Under the pieces are notes generated by a model. That model was given only the letters and a program-made list of their open reading frames with translations. It did not search any database and was not told where the DNA came from. Positions 34,903 through 44,624 of a stretch of 64,000 nucleotides of DNA are shown here, piece by piece; position 1 is the first letter of the stretch; each line of letters opens with the position of its first letter. The translations under genes were made by a program, and so were the position numbers. This DNA comes from Amycolatopsis sp. FBCC-B4732 (GTDB taxonomy: Bacteria; Actinomycetota; Actinomycetes; Mycobacteriales; Pseudonocardiaceae): contig NZ_CP095376.1 of NCBI RefSeq assembly GCF_023008405.1, forward strand, positions 4,364,001 through 4,428,000, in the 5' to 3' direction.

Positions 34903-36430
34903 GCTGTCCCGGCGCGGGGTCCTCGGCGGCGCGTTCGGCCTGCTGGCCGCGACCGGCCTGGCCACCGCGGCCACCTTCGCCCGGCGCCCGCCGGTGACCG
35001 GCGCCGAACTCCGCAGCGCCGTCCCGCTCCCGCCGCCGTACGAAGTCCCGTTGCCCGTGCCGGAGGTGCTCGAGCCGGTCGCGCCGGGCCGCTACGAGAT
35101 CACCCAGCGCGTGGCCGACCTCGAGATCCTGCCCGGGATCCGGACGCCGATGTGGACCTACGGCGGTACGTTCCCCGGCCCGACGATCGAATCCCGCCGC
35201 GGCCGGCCGGTCACCGTGACCCACCGCAACGAACTCCCGGTGCCGACCGTCGTGCACCTGCACGGCGGGCGCACGCCGGCCGCGTCCGACGGCTACCCGA
35301 CCGACCTCGTGCTGCCGCCGGGCTGGCGCGACCACCACGCGATGCCCGACCCGCGGGCGGTGCGCAGCGAGGGAACGCGCGACTACACGTTCCCGCTGGA
35401 CCAGCGCCCGGCGCTGCTCTGGTACCACGACCACCGGATGGACTTCACCGCGCCGGCGCTCTGGCGCGGCCTCGCCGGGCTCCACATCGTCCGCGACGAC
35501 GCCGAAGAAGCGCTCGGCCTGCCCACCGGGGCGCGCGAACTCCCGCTGGTGCTCACCGATCGCGCGTTCGCCGCGGACGGCACGCTCGACTACCCGTCGG
35601 TCGACGCGACCCTGCGGGACACCCCGGGCGTGCGGGAGAGCTTCCTGGGCGGCGTGCTCGGCGACGTCGTCCTGGTCAACGGCGCGCCGTGGCCGGTGCA
35701 CGAAGCCGACGCGGCCCGGTACCGGCTGCGCCTGCTCAACGCGTCGAACGCCCGGCACTACGAACTCGAAGCCGTCACCGACGACGGGCGCCGGCTCCCG
35801 CTGGTGCAGATCGGCGCCGACCAGGGCCTGCTCGCGGCGCCCGTCACCCACCTGTCGCTGCCGATCGCACCCGCCGAGCGCTACGACGTGGTCGTCGACT
35901 TCGCCGGCGTGCCGGTGGGCGGCCGCGTCCGGCTGCTCGACCGGCTGGGTACCGGGCGCACCACCGACGTCATGGCGTTCCGGATCGCGCGCCGCGCGGC
36001 CGACGACAGCCGGGTCCCGCCGGTGCTGTCGACCGACTCGCCGTCGTGGGGTTCCCCGGTGCGCGTGCGCGAGTTCTCCTTCAGCGCCGGGCAGCTGCCC
36101 GGCGGGCACGGCTGGGTGATCGGCGGGCGGCCGTTCGACCCGGCCCGGACCGACGTGACCGTGCGGCTCGGCGACGTCGAGGTGTGGCGGCTCGTCGCGG
36201 ACGTCCACCACCCGGTCCACCTCCACCTCGCCGCGTTCCGCGTACGCTCCCGCGGCGGGCGGGCGCCGCTGCCGAACGACGGCGGGCTCAAGGACACCAT
36301 CGCGCTGCGGCCGGGCGAGGCGGCCGAGATCGTCACCCGGTTCGACGGCTACCGCGGGCGGTACCTCTTCCACTGCCACAACGCCGAACACGAAGACATG
36401 GGCATGATGGCCAACCTCGAAATCGTCTGA
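34895..36430 (+). CDS. Tat-exported multicopper oxidase
   Basis: A 511-aa three-cupredoxin oxidase of the CotA/bilirubin-oxidase kind. N-terminal twin-arginine signal LSRRGVLGGAFGLL. All four copper motifs are visible: HLHGG, WYHDHRMD, HHPVHLHLAAF and HCHNAEHEDMGMM, with methionine as axial ligand of type 1 copper. It would oxidise phenolic or metal substrates with reduction of oxygen to water outside the membrane. Overlaps the preceding membrane protein by 8 bp; probably controlled by the divergent LysR. Confidence 0.92.
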   Translation: MRELSRRGVLGGAFGLLAATGLATAATFARRPPVTGAELRSAVPLPPPYEVPLPVPEVLEPVAPGRYEITQRVADLEILPGIRTPMWTYGGTFPGPTIESRRGRPVTVTHRNELPVPTVVHLHGGRTPAASDGYPTDLVLPPGWRDHHAMPDPRAVRSEGTRDYTFPLDQRPALLWYHDHRMDFTAPALWRGLAGLHIVRDDAEEALGLPTGARELPLVLTDRAFAADGTLDYPSVDATLRDTPGVRESFLGGVLGDVVLVNGAPWPVHEADAARYRLRLLNASNARHYELEAVTDDGRRLPLVQIGADQGLLAAPVTHLSLPIAPAERYDVVVDFAGVPVGGRVRLLDRLGTGRTTDVMAFRIARRAADDSRVPPVLSTDSPSWGSPVRVREFSFSAGQLPGGHGWVIGGRPFDPARTDVTVRLGDVEVWRLVADVHHPVHLHLAAFRVRSRGGRAPLPNDGGLKDTIALRPGEAAEIVTRFDGYRGRYLFHCHNAEHEDMGMMANLEIV

Positions 36431-36567
36431 CACCGACGGTGGCGTGCCGTCCCTCTGACGGGGTGGACGGGGTCCCGATCGAGTGTCCGGGGCCGCGCAC
36501 GCGCAACCCCGTGCAGGGTGATCGCTGGGCCAGACGGGCAACGCCCGCGTGGCCGGAGTGAAGCTCC

Positions 36568-36597
36568 TTGTCCTCGTGAAACTCCCGGCACTAGCGT
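36568..36597 (+). promoter_or_regulatory. candidate promoter of the terpene-encapsulin operon
   Basis: TTGTCC (36568-36573) and TAGCGT (36592-36597) are separated by 18 bp, a fair match to a housekeeping-type actinobacterial promoter, 87 bp before the methyltransferase start. Sequence-only call. No regulator-like palindrome was found in this spacer (36431-36683). Confidence 0.4.
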
Positions 36598-36683
36598 CGA
36601 TCCCGAGGGGACGAAGCCGGCGCGCCCGGCTCGGCGACGGCCGATTCCTTGTCCCCCAAGGAAACCGACCGAGGAGTTACTCG

Positions 36684-37535
36684 ATGACCGCTATCGACCA
36701 GCCCGTGGCCCGCACCGCTTACCAGCAGTCGGTCGCCGACTACTGGAACGCGGAAAAGGACCCGGTGAACCTCCGGCTGGGCGACGTCGACGGTCTGTAC
36801 CACCACCACTACGGGATCGGCGACTACGACCCGGCCGTCCTCGAGACGCCCGAGGCCACGCGCGACGAAGCGATCATCGCGGAGATGCACCGGCTCGAGA
36901 CCGCGCAGGCGGAGGTGCTGCTCGACCACCTCGGCCCGATCGCGCCGTCCGACCGGCTGCTGGACGCCGGCTGCGGGCGCGGCGGCACGAGCGTGATGGC
37001 GCATCTGCGCTTCGGCTGCCAGGTCGACGGGATCTCCATTTCGGAGCAGCAGGTCGGGTTCGCGAACGAGCACGTGCGCAAGCGCGGGATCGACGGCTCG
37101 GTGCGGTACCACCTGCGCAACATGCTCGACACCGGCTTCGAAACCGGCGCGTTCCAGGGCATCTGGAACAACGAGAGCACGATGTACGTGGACCTGCACG
37201 ACCTGTTCGCCGAGCACGCGCGGCAGCTCAAGCCCGGCGGGCGGTACGTGACCATCACCGGGTGCTACAACGACGTCACCGGCGGCCGGTCGCGCGCGGT
37301 GAGCCAGATCGACCAGCACTACATCTGCAACATCCACGCCCGCGGCGACTACTTCAAGGCGTTGTCCGCCAACGGGTTCGTGCCGATCAACGTCGTCGAC
37401 CTGACCGCGGCGACGATCCCGTACTGGGAGCTGCGGGCGCAGTCGTCGGTCGCGACCGGGATCGAGGACCCGTTCCTGACGGCCTACCGCGAAGGCAGCT
37501 TCCACTACCTGCTCATCGCCGCCGACCGCGTCTGA
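36684..37535 (+). CDS. geranyl diphosphate 2-C-methyltransferase
   Basis: A 283-aa SAM-dependent enzyme expected to methylate geranyl diphosphate at C2, giving 2-methyl-GPP, the C11 precursor of 2-methylisoborneol. Seen: the N-terminal block YQQSVADYWNAEKDPVNLRL and HHHYGIGDYD typical of this enzyme, SAM motif LLDAGCGRGGT (residues 92-102), and VRYHLRNMLDTGFETGAF. Length equals the family norm (about 290). GAGGAG precedes ATG 36684. First gene of a four-gene unit with a terpene cyclase 27 bp downstream and two shell genes. Pathway assignment rests on family membership and this pairing. Confidence 0.92.
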   Translation: MTAIDQPVARTAYQQSVADYWNAEKDPVNLRLGDVDGLYHHHYGIGDYDPAVLETPEATRDEAIIAEMHRLETAQAEVLLDHLGPIAPSDRLLDAGCGRGGTSVMAHLRFGCQVDGISISEQQVGFANEHVRKRGIDGSVRYHLRNMLDTGFETGAFQGIWNNESTMYVDLHDLFAEHARQLKPGGRYVTITGCYNDVTGGRSRAVSQIDQHYICNIHARGDYFKALSANGFVPINVVDLTAATIPYWELRAQSSVATGIEDPFLTAYREGSFHYLLIAADRV

Positions 37536-37562
37536 GCCGGACCGGTGCCCAGGGAGACCACC

Positions 37563-38669
37563 ATGACCGAATGTCCACAGTGGACGATCGGCGATCCCGG
37601 CTCGGCGCTGGCGGGACCGTTCGGCCTCGGGACGTCGGCGGCCCGGATCGCGACCCAGTTCGCGCCGGCGCCCGGGCAGGACCCGGCGTACGCGTACCTG
37701 CCGTGGGGTGACGGCAGCGCGTCGCCGCTGTACTGCCCGGTGGTGGGCCGCGTCGACGACGCCCTCGCCGCGGAGGTCGACCGGCGGCTGGTCGCGTGGG
37801 CCGGGGACTGCGGGTTCACCGGCAAGGGCCTGGAGCAGATCGCCGGGGCGGGGTTCGGCAGGCTGGCGATGCTGGCCCACAGCGACTGTGACGACCCGGA
37901 CCGGCTGCTCGTCGCGGCGCAGCTGAACGCGGTGTGGTGGGCGGCGGACGACTACTACGCCGACGACAGCGAGCTGGGCGCGGCGCCCACCGAGCTCCCG
38001 CCGCGCCTGGCGCTGGTGATGGCGGCGATGGACCCGGTCGCGCCGGCCGGGGAGTTCACGCCGCCGCTGGAGGAAGCGCTGCAGGCGGACCCGATCCTGG
38101 TCGGGTTGCACTCGGCGATCGAGCACCTGGGCCGGCACGGCTCGCCGGTGCTCGTGCAGCGGGTCTGCTACGCGACCTTCTCGATGTTCGTCAGCTGGGA
38201 CGCCTACGCGGCGTGGCGCCACACCGGCCGCTACCCACCGGCGTGGGAGTACCTCGCGGCGCGCCAGCACGACAGCTTCTACACGTCGATGACCCTCGTC
38301 GACGCCGTCGGCGGCTACGAGCTGGCCGCGCCGTTCTACTACGACCCGCGCGTGCGTGAGGCGATGATGCGGGCCGGGACGGCGTCGGTGCTGGTCAACG
38401 ATCTCTTCTCGGTGGCCAAGGACGCGGCCGACGAAAAACCGGTCTGCAACATGGTCCTGCAGATCGCCGCGGACCGGGGGTGCCCGGTCGAGGAGGCGGT
38501 CGAAGCCACCGTCGCGCTGCACAACCGGATCGTGCACGAGTTCGAAGACGGCCATCGCGAGCTGATGGCCGTGCCGTCCCCGGAGCTGCAGCGCTTCCTC
38601 GTGGGGGTCCGCTCCTGGATGGGTGGCGGCTTCACCTGGCACGCCACGAATCCCCGTTACCAGTCTTGA
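37563..38669 (+). CDS. 2-methylisoborneol synthase-type terpene cyclase, predicted encapsulin cargo
   Basis: A 368-aa class I terpene synthase that should cyclise 2-methyl-GPP to 2-methylisoborneol or a related C11 terpenoid. The metal motif is DDYYADD (residues 129-135) and the second motif NDLFSVAKD (279-287). The N-terminal about 55 residues are Pro/Gly/Ala-rich and hold [15 protein letters not shown], matching the conserved GSAL..GPxGxGTxA stretch in the disordered arm of 2-MIB synthases, but the long extension before that stretch in Streptomyces enzymes is missing. AGGGAG supports ATG 37563. Adjacent shell genes make it the likely cargo of a Family 2B encapsulin; the exact product is unproven. 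Confidence 0.87.
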   Translation: MTECPQWTIGDPGSALAGPFGLGTSAARIATQFAPAPGQDPAYAYLPWGDGSASPLYCPVVGRVDDALAAEVDRRLVAWAGDCGFTGKGLEQIAGAGFGRLAMLAHSDCDDPDRLLVAAQLNAVWWAADDYYADDSELGAAPTELPPRLALVMAAMDPVAPAGEFTPPLEEALQADPILVGLHSAIEHLGRHGSPVLVQRVCYATFSMFVSWDAYAAWRHTGRYPPAWEYLAARQHDSFYTSMTLVDAVGGYELAAPFYYDPRVREAMMRAGTASVLVNDLFSVAKDAADEKPVCNMVLQIAADRGCPVEEAVEATVALHNRIVHEFEDGHRELMAVPSPELQRFLVGVRSWMGGGFTWHATNPRYQS

Positions 38670-38700
38670 CAATCTCCGAACTGATTGGGTGGTTTTCGCT

Positions 38701-40104
38701 GTGACTGTCACCGACCCGGTGGAATCCGAACAGACACCACTGAGCCTCGGCCGCGCCGCCGCCCGGACACTGGCCACCACGACCAAGTCCGTACCCCAGA
38801 TGCAAGGCATCTCCACCCGCTGGCTCCTCAAAGCCCTCCCCTGGGTCGAAGTCGCAGCCGGCTCCTACCGCGTCAACCGCCGCCTCTCCTACGCCGTCGG
38901 CGACGGCCGCGTCACCTTCACCACCACCGGCGCCACCGTCCGCGTCATCCCCCCCGAACTCGGCGAACTCGCCCCCCTACGCGGCTACGACGACGAAGAC
39001 GTCCTCACCGAACTCGCCACCCGCTTCACCCAGCACGAATACCAACCCGGCGACACCCTCGTCGAATTCGGCTCCCCCGCCGACCAGGTCTTCCTCATCG
39101 CCCACGGCAAAATCACCAAAATCGGCACCGGCGCCTACGGCGACCACACCACCCTCGCCACCCTCGCCGACGGCGACTACTTCGGCGACACCACCCTCAC
39201 CCACACCGACGGCATCTGGGAATTCACCGCCAAAGCCGTCACCACCTGCACCGTCCTCACCCTCCCCCGCACCGCCTTCGACGACGTCCTCTCCCGCGCC
39301 GACACCCTCCAGGCCCACCTGCAGGCCTACCTGTCGCAGGGCTCCACAGCACGCAACGACCACGGCGAAGCCGAAATCTCCCTCGCCTCCGGCCACGACG
39401 GCGAACCCCACCTGCCCGGCACCTTCGTCGACTACGAAGCCCAACCCCGCGAATACGAACTCTCCGTCGCCCAGACCGTCCTGCGCGTGCACTCCCGCGT
39501 CGCCGACCTCTACAACCAGCCGATGAACCAGATCGAGCAGCAGCTCCGCCTCACCATCGAAGCCCTGCGCGAACGCCAGGAACACGAACTGGTCAACAAC
39601 ACCGACTTCGGGCTCCTGCACAACGCCGACTTCTCCCAGCGCATCCCCACCCGCACCGGCCCACCCACCCCCGACGACCTCGACGAACTGCTCACCCTGG
39701 TCTGGAAAGACCCCGGCTTCTTCCTCGCCCACCCCACCACCATCGCCGCGTTCGGCCGCGAATGCACCAAAGCCGGCATCTACCCCGGCTCCACCGACCT
39801 CGGCGGGCACCAGGTCCCCGCCTGGCGCGGCGTCCCGATCCTGCCCTGCAACAAAATCCCCGTCTCCGACACCCGCACCAGCTCCATCCTGCTGATGCGC
39901 ACCGGCGAACAAGCCCAAGGCGTCGTCGGGCTCCACCAGACCGGCCTGCCCGACGAATACCAGCCCGGGCTCAACGTGCGGTTCATGGGCATCAGCGAAC
40001 AGGCCATCATCTCCTACCTCGTCTCCGCCTACTACTCCGCCGCGGTGCTGGTCCCGGACGCGCTGGCGGTGCTCGACAGCGTCGAACTCGGCCGGGAAGG
40101 CTGA
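38701..40104 (+). CDS. Family 2B encapsulin shell protein 1 with cyclic-nucleotide-binding-like domain
   Basis: A 467-aa HK97-fold shell protein of the SrpI-like Family 2. The N-terminal arm ([26 protein letters not shown]) leads into an inserted CNB-like domain at about residues 85-212, then the shell core resumes with [49 protein letters not shown] and the C-terminal A-domain ([30 protein letters not shown]). The phosphate-binding cassette is degenerate: FGD for FGE, and lysine (AKAVT) where arginine is usual, so ligand binding is doubtful. GTG 38701. Codons are unusually C-ended and CCC/ACC-rich compared with neighbours. Confidence 0.93.
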   Translation: MTVTDPVESEQTPLSLGRAAARTLATTTKSVPQMQGISTRWLLKALPWVEVAAGSYRVNRRLSYAVGDGRVTFTTTGATVRVIPPELGELAPLRGYDDEDVLTELATRFTQHEYQPGDTLVEFGSPADQVFLIAHGKITKIGTGAYGDHTTLATLADGDYFGDTTLTHTDGIWEFTAKAVTTCTVLTLPRTAFDDVLSRADTLQAHLQAYLSQGSTARNDHGEAEISLASGHDGEPHLPGTFVDYEAQPREYELSVAQTVLRVHSRVADLYNQPMNQIEQQLRLTIEALRERQEHELVNNTDFGLLHNADFSQRIPTRTGPPTPDDLDELLTLVWKDPGFFLAHPTTIAAFGRECTKAGIYPGSTDLGGHQVPAWRGVPILPCNKIPVSDTRTSSILLMRTGEQAQGVVGLHQTGLPDEYQPGLNVRFMGISEQAIISYLVSAYYSAAVLVPDALAVLDSVELGREG

Positions 40105-40106
40105 CC

Positions 40107-41492
40107 GTGACCGTCACCGACGAACCATCGGTGCAGCTCTCCCTCGGGGTCGCCGCCGCCCGGACCCTGGCCACCACCACCAAAACCCCGCCCCAGATGC
40201 GGGCCATCACCCCACGCTGGCTACTGACCCAGCTACCCTGGGTCGACGTCCCCGCCGGCAGCTACCGGGTCAACCGGCGCCTCACCTACACCCTCGGCGA
40301 CGGCAAACTCACCTTCTACACCACCGGCAGCCACGTCCACGTCGTCCCCGCCGAACTCACCGAACTGGAACTCCTGCGCGGCTTCAGCGACGAAACCGCA
40401 CTGACAGCACTGGCGGAGGCGTTCGAGCAACGCGAATACGACCCCGGCGCCACCCTCGTCACCGAAGGCACCCCCCTGGACACGCTCGTGCTGATCGCGC
40501 ACGGCAAAGTCACCCGCCACCGCACCGGCCCCTACGGCGACGACACCACCCTCACCACCGCCACCGACGGCGACCACCTCGGCGCCGACCTCCTCGCCCG
40601 CCACGACACCACCTGGGAATACACCGCCCGCGCCGCCACCCGCGTCACCGCACTCGCCCTGCCCGCCGCGACCTACGCCCGGCTCAACGGACGCCTGCAA
40701 TCCCTGCGGACCCATGTGGCCGAGGCGATCGGACGGCCCCGCAAACCCCACAACGGCAAAGGCGAAGCCGCGATCGACCTCTCCGCCGGGCACGACGGAG
40801 AACCCCTGCTGGCCGGCACCTACGTCGACTACGACCCCTCACCCCGCGAATACGACCTCGCCCTCGCCCAAACCGTCCTGCGGGTCCACAACCGCGTCAC
40901 CGACCTCTACAACCAGCCGATGAACCAGCTCCACCAGCAACTGCGGCTCACCGTCGAAGCATTGCGGGAACGGCAAGAACACGACCTGATCAACAACACC
41001 GACTTCGGGCTCCTGCACAACGCCGGCCTCAAACAACGACTCACCACCCGCACCGGCCCACCCACACCACTGGACATGGACGACCTGCTCTGCCGGCGAC
41101 GGAAAACGAAATTCTTCCTCGCCCACCCCCGCGCCATCGCCGCCTTCGGACGCGCCTGCACCGCACACCGGATATATCCCGACAGCACAGTCGTGGACGG
41201 GAAACGGGTCTGCACCTGGCGGGGAGTGCCGATCCTGCCCTGCGACAAAATTCCCGTCACCGACACCGGAACCACCTCGATCCTCGCCATGCGCACCGGC
41301 GAAGACGACGCCGGCGTCATCGGGTTACGCCCCAAAGAACTCCCCGACGAATACCAGCCCGGGATCAACGTCCGGCTCATGGGAACCAGCGACCGCGCGG
41401 TCACCTCATACCTCGTCTCCGCCTATCACTCCGCGGCCGTGCTGGTCCCGGACGCACTGGGAGTACTGGACGACGTCGAAGTCGCGCGCTGA
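40107..41492 (+). CDS. Family 2B encapsulin shell protein 2 with cyclic-nucleotide-binding-like domain
   Basis: A 461-aa paralogue of the 38701 protein, starting at GTG only 2 nt after its stop. Shell-core blocks are almost the same ([87 protein letters not shown]). The CNB-like insertion (about residues 80-205) has diverged much more: its cassette reads [22 protein letters not shown], keeping the RAAT arginine but losing the FGE glutamate. Tight coupling implies similar output of both proteins and fits a mixed shell. The same C-rich codon style as shell 1. Confidence 0.93.
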   Translation: MTVTDEPSVQLSLGVAAARTLATTTKTPPQMRAITPRWLLTQLPWVDVPAGSYRVNRRLTYTLGDGKLTFYTTGSHVHVVPAELTELELLRGFSDETALTALAEAFEQREYDPGATLVTEGTPLDTLVLIAHGKVTRHRTGPYGDDTTLTTATDGDHLGADLLARHDTTWEYTARAATRVTALALPAATYARLNGRLQSLRTHVAEAIGRPRKPHNGKGEAAIDLSAGHDGEPLLAGTYVDYDPSPREYDLALAQTVLRVHNRVTDLYNQPMNQLHQQLRLTVEALRERQEHDLINNTDFGLLHNAGLKQRLTTRTGPPTPLDMDDLLCRRRKTKFFLAHPRAIAAFGRACTAHRIYPDSTVVDGKRVCTWRGVPILPCDKIPVTDTGTTSILAMRTGEDDAGVIGLRPKELPDEYQPGINVRLMGTSDRAVTSYLVSAYHSAAVLVPDALGVLDDVEVAR

Positions 41493-41493
41493 A

Positions 41494-41510
41494 TTTGCGC
41501 CTGACGCAAA
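41494..41510. promoter_or_regulatory. possible operator before the epimerase gene
   Basis: TTTGCGCCTGACGCAAA is a perfect 6-bp inverted repeat with a 5-nt centre, directly after the second shell gene's stop and 88 bp ahead of the epimerase ATG. TTGCG appears again near 41534. No regulator gene is adjacent, so the binding protein is unknown. Confidence 0.4.
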
Positions 41511-41597
41511 CACTGCTTGCCGAAGTTGCGTGGCACGGACACCGCCGCGGCTCCTAACTTCGATCTCGACAAGAGATCCCGAAGAAGGAGCAGCAGA

Positions 41598-42503
41598 ATG
41601 CACGTGTTCGTCACCGGCGCGACCGGCTGGATCGGCTCGGCGGTCGTCGACGAGCTTCTCGGCGCCGGGCACGAGGTCACCGGCCTCGCCCGCTCGGATG
41701 CCGCCGCGCTCGCCCTCGGCAAGAAGGGCGCGCGGGTCCGGCGTGGCGACCTCGACGACCTCGACGGGCTCCGCGACGGTGCCCTCGATGCCCAGGCCGT
41801 CGTCCACCTCGCCAACAAGCACGACTGGGGCAACCCGGCGGAGAGCAACCGGGCCGAGCGGGCCGCGGTCGAGACGCTCGCCGAAGCGCTCGTGGGCTCC
41901 GGCCGGCCGTTCGCCCTCGCGGCCGGGCTCTCGGGCCTGGTCCGCGGCCGGCCCGCGACGGAGGCCGACGTCTCCCCCGAGGTGGGCCCGGACTCGCACC
42001 GCGGCGGCGCCGAGAACCTCGCCCTCGAGTACGCCGAGAAGGGGGTCCGGGTGCTGAGCGTCCGCTTCGCCCCTTCGGTGCACGGCCCCGGCGACCACGG
42101 CTTCCTGGCCGCGATCACGGCGGTCGCGCGCAAGCACGGCGTGTCGGCCTACCCCGGCGACGGCACCACCGCGTGGTCCGCGGTCGCCCGGCCCGCCGCG
42201 GCCGAGCTCGTCCGCCTCGGCATCGAAAGCGCCCCGGCCGGGTCCCGGCTGCACGCCGTCGCGGAGGAAGCCGTCACAGCCCGCGAAATCGCGGAGGCGG
42301 TCGGGCGCACGCTCGATGTCCCGGTGGTGTCGCTGGCGCCGGAACTCGTCGACGGGCACTTCGGCTTCGTCGGCCGGTTCTTCGCGCTGGACATGACGGC
42401 GTCGAGCACCCGCACGCGGGAGCTCCTCGGCTGGACGCCGTCCGGACCAGGCCTGGTCGAGGACATCGAAGCCGGCGCCTACCTCGGAAAGGGGAAGTCA
42501 TGA
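41598..42503 (+). CDS. NAD(P)-dependent epimerase/short-chain reductase (extended SDR)
   Basis: A 301-aa protein with Rossmann motif [17 protein letters not shown]. It has SVHGPGDHG where many extended SDRs have the YxxxK region, and the catalytic tyrosine is not obvious, so it is an atypical member (NmrA/YeeZ-like proteins are similar). AAGGAG precedes ATG 41598. It overlaps the darcynin gene by 4 bp, forming a two-gene unit behind the encapsulin operon. Substrate unknown; a link to terpene tailoring is only suggested by position. Confidence 0.85.
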   Translation: MHVFVTGATGWIGSAVVDELLGAGHEVTGLARSDAAALALGKKGARVRRGDLDDLDGLRDGALDAQAVVHLANKHDWGNPAESNRAERAAVETLAEALVGSGRPFALAAGLSGLVRGRPATEADVSPEVGPDSHRGGAENLALEYAEKGVRVLSVRFAPSVHGPGDHGFLAAITAVARKHGVSAYPGDGTTAWSAVARPAAAELVRLGIESAPAGSRLHAVAEEAVTAREIAEAVGRTLDVPVVSLAPELVDGHFGFVGRFFALDMTASSTRTRELLGWTPSGPGLVEDIEAGAYLGKGKS

Positions 42504-42856
42504 CCTTCGAAGCGGAAGTCACCGCGTTCATGCTCGTCAAGACGACGCCCGAGTGGCTGGGTCTCTCGGTGGAGCAGCGGGTGCACGCGTTCGAGACCGA
42601 GATCCTGCCGGTCGTCAAGGAAAAGGCGGCGGGGGTGCGCTCGCGGTTCTTCGACACCGAGTTCTACTCCGCGCGCGTCACCGACGTCTGGGTGTGGGAG
42701 GCCGCCGACCACCAGTCGTACCAGCTGGTGATCGAGGCCCTGCGCGAAACCCCGTTCTGGGACCGGTACTTCGAGATCACCGAAATCCTGGTCGGGGTCG
42801 AGAACGGCTACGCGAAGAACTACGGCATGAGCACCTTCGCCACCGTCGACCTCTAG
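42500..42856 (+). CDS. darcynin-family protein
   Basis: A 118-aa protein matching the darcynin family: [38 protein letters not shown], and [20 protein letters not shown]. The ferredoxin-like fold is related to small monooxygenase-like domains. Its function is unknown. ATG 42500 overlaps the epimerase stop; a strong hairpin terminator follows 9 bp after its stop. Confidence 0.85.
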   Translation: MTFEAEVTAFMLVKTTPEWLGLSVEQRVHAFETEILPVVKEKAAGVRSRFFDTEFYSARVTDVWVWEAADHQSYQLVIEALRETPFWDRYFEITEILVGVENGYAKNYGMSTFATVDL

Positions 42857-42864
42857 CCGGCCGG

Positions 42865-42898
42865 GATCGCCGGGGGCAGGGGTGTGCCCCCGGCGATC
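42865..42898. terminator. perfect 14-bp hairpin between convergent genes
   Basis: GATCGCCGGGGGCA and its exact complement with a 6-nt loop, between the darcynin gene and the leftward MFS gene. It marks the end of the encapsulin-epimerase-darcynin side. Confidence 0.8.
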
Positions 42899-42903
42899 GC
42901 GGT

Positions 42904-44496
42904 CTAGGCGGCCTCTTCGGCCTCCACCGGCTGCGGCGTGATGTCGGCGTCGGCCGGCGCGGCCTCCTCGCCGTCCATGCGGACGTTGCGGAACAGGACC
43001 AGCGCGAGCGTCGCCAGCAGCGCGATGAGAATCGCGCAGACCAGCGCCGCCACGGCGAACCCGCTGGTGAACGCCTCCCGGACCGAGGTGAGCAGCGTGG
43101 TGCCGACCTGGCCGGACAGGCTCTGCGCGGCGGCCGTGCCCTCGGCGATGCCACCGTTGGCGGCGGTGGCGACGTCCGACGGCACCCCGGCCGGGACCTC
43201 GATCTGCCCGCGGTAGGCGGCGGTGGCGATGCTGCCGAACAGCGCGATCCCGAGCGCGATGCCGAGTTCGTTGCTGGTCTGCGAAATCGCGCCGGCCGCG
43301 CCCGCCTTCTCCGGCGGGGCCGAGCCGATCACCAGGTTGATGCCCAGCACCACCATCGGGGAGAGCCCGCCGGTGGCGAGGACCGTGCCGATCACCGTGA
43401 CCGGCAGCCCGTTCGTCACCGGAACCTGCGTGAGCAGCAGGAACCCGGCGGCGGAGATCGCCATCCCCACCGCGATGACGAACGCCGGGCGGAACCGCTG
43501 CGCGAGCGGCGGCGCCACCATGTACCCGACCATCATCGCGACGGTGTACGGGATCAGCCAGAGGCCGGAGTTCAGCGGCGACAAGCCGAGCACGAGCTGC
43601 AGGTACTGGTTGAACAGCAGCAGGATGCCGCTGATCGTGGAGCCGCCGAGCAGCAGGATGCCGAGCGCGCCGCTGAAGGCGGGCCGGCCGAGCAGGCGGA
43701 TGTCCAGCAGCGGGTCGGCGAGCCGGCGCTGCCGCCGGACGAACGCCGTGCCGAACAGCAGCCCCACCACGAGGACGATGGTCGGCACGAGCACCGCCTC
43801 GCCGCGGGCCAGTTCCTTCAAGCCGTAGATCACCGGCAGGACCGCGGCCAGCGACAACCCGGCGCTGATCAGGTCCAGCCTGCCGCCCGTCGTCGCGGGT
43901 TCGGACCGCGGCAGCAGGATCGGCGCGGCGACGAGCAGCAGCACCATCACCGGCAGGCCGAGCAGGAACACCGAGCCCCACCAGAACGCCGACAGCATCA
44001 CGCCGCCGACCAGCGGGCCGATCGCCAAGCCGACCATGAAGCAGCTCGTCCAGATGCTGAGCGCCATGCCGCGCTGCTTCGCGTCGCGGAACATGTTGCT
44101 GATCAGGGCCATCTCGGTCGGGACCAAAGTGGACCCGGCGATCCCGAGCGCGGCCCGGGCGATGATGAGCATCGTCGCGCTGGTCGAAAACGCGGCCACG
44201 GCCGACGCCGCGCTGAACAGCGTCGCGCCGATCATCAGCAGTTTCCGGTGCCCGATGCGGTCGCCGAGGTTCCCGCTCGTGACCAGGAGACCGGCGATGG
44301 TGAACCCGTAGATGTCGATGATCCACAGCATTTGCGAACTACTGGGGTGCAAATCCGCGGTCACGTGCGGAATCGCCAGGAGCAACACGCTCATGTCCAG
44401 CGCCAGCAGCAGGGTCGGAAGGGTGAGGACGGCCAGGCCGACCCACTCCCGCCTGCCCGCCCGCTCACCGGAGTGGGTCGAGCTGTTCGTTGTCAT
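42904..44496 (-). CDS. MFS drug/metabolite exporter, DHA2 (14-TMS) type
   Basis: A 530-aa inner-membrane H+ antiporter-type exporter. Features: LALDMSVLLLAIPHVTADL, motif A GNLGDRIGHRKLL, motif C-like GPLVGGVML, 14 predicted helices, and an acidic C-terminal tail. ATG 44496 is chosen; the frame stays open upstream by chance. Proteins of this group often export antibiotics, and it lies next to deoxyaminosugar and glycosyltransferase genes, so it may export or give resistance to the local product. Confidence 0.88.
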   Translation of the reverse strand: MTTNSSTHSGERAGRREWVGLAVLTLPTLLLALDMSVLLLAIPHVTADLHPSSSQMLWIIDIYGFTIAGLLVTSGNLGDRIGHRKLLMIGATLFSAASAVAAFSTSATMLIIARAALGIAGSTLVPTEMALISNMFRDAKQRGMALSIWTSCFMVGLAIGPLVGGVMLSAFWWGSVFLLGLPVMVLLLVAAPILLPRSEPATTGGRLDLISAGLSLAAVLPVIYGLKELARGEAVLVPTIVLVVGLLFGTAFVRRQRRLADPLLDIRLLGRPAFSGALGILLLGGSTISGILLLFNQYLQLVLGLSPLNSGLWLIPYTVAMMVGYMVAPPLAQRFRPAFVIAVGMAISAAGFLLLTQVPVTNGLPVTVIGTVLATGGLSPMVVLGINLVIGSAPPEKAGAAGAISQTSNELGIALGIALFGSIATAAYRGQIEVPAGVPSDVATAANGGIAEGTAAAQSLSGQVGTTLLTSVREAFTSGFAVAALVCAILIALLATLALVLFRNVRMDGEEAAPADADITPQPVEAEEAA

Positions 44497-44624
44497 GAGA
44501 AGCCCTTCATGCGTCCGGCATATACCGTCAACCCTCGACCGGTTCGCCGGTGCGGGCATCCTCGAAAATGCGCAGTTGGGGCTTCTTTGCGGCGCGGACG
44601 CGGTTTCGACACTATGTTCGCAAT

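Noticed and set aside
36684..37535. Possibility that the methyltransferase is a cyclopropane or sterol methyltransferase
   Set aside because: The N-terminal HHHYGIGDYD block and pairing with an MIB-type cyclase fit GPP 2-C-methyltransferase better.
38977..39936. Long minus-strand open frame inside the first shell gene rich in Gly, Val and Glu
   Set aside because: A mirror of the C-ended codons of the shell gene; its composition is not protein-like and no start signal or conserved motif is visible.
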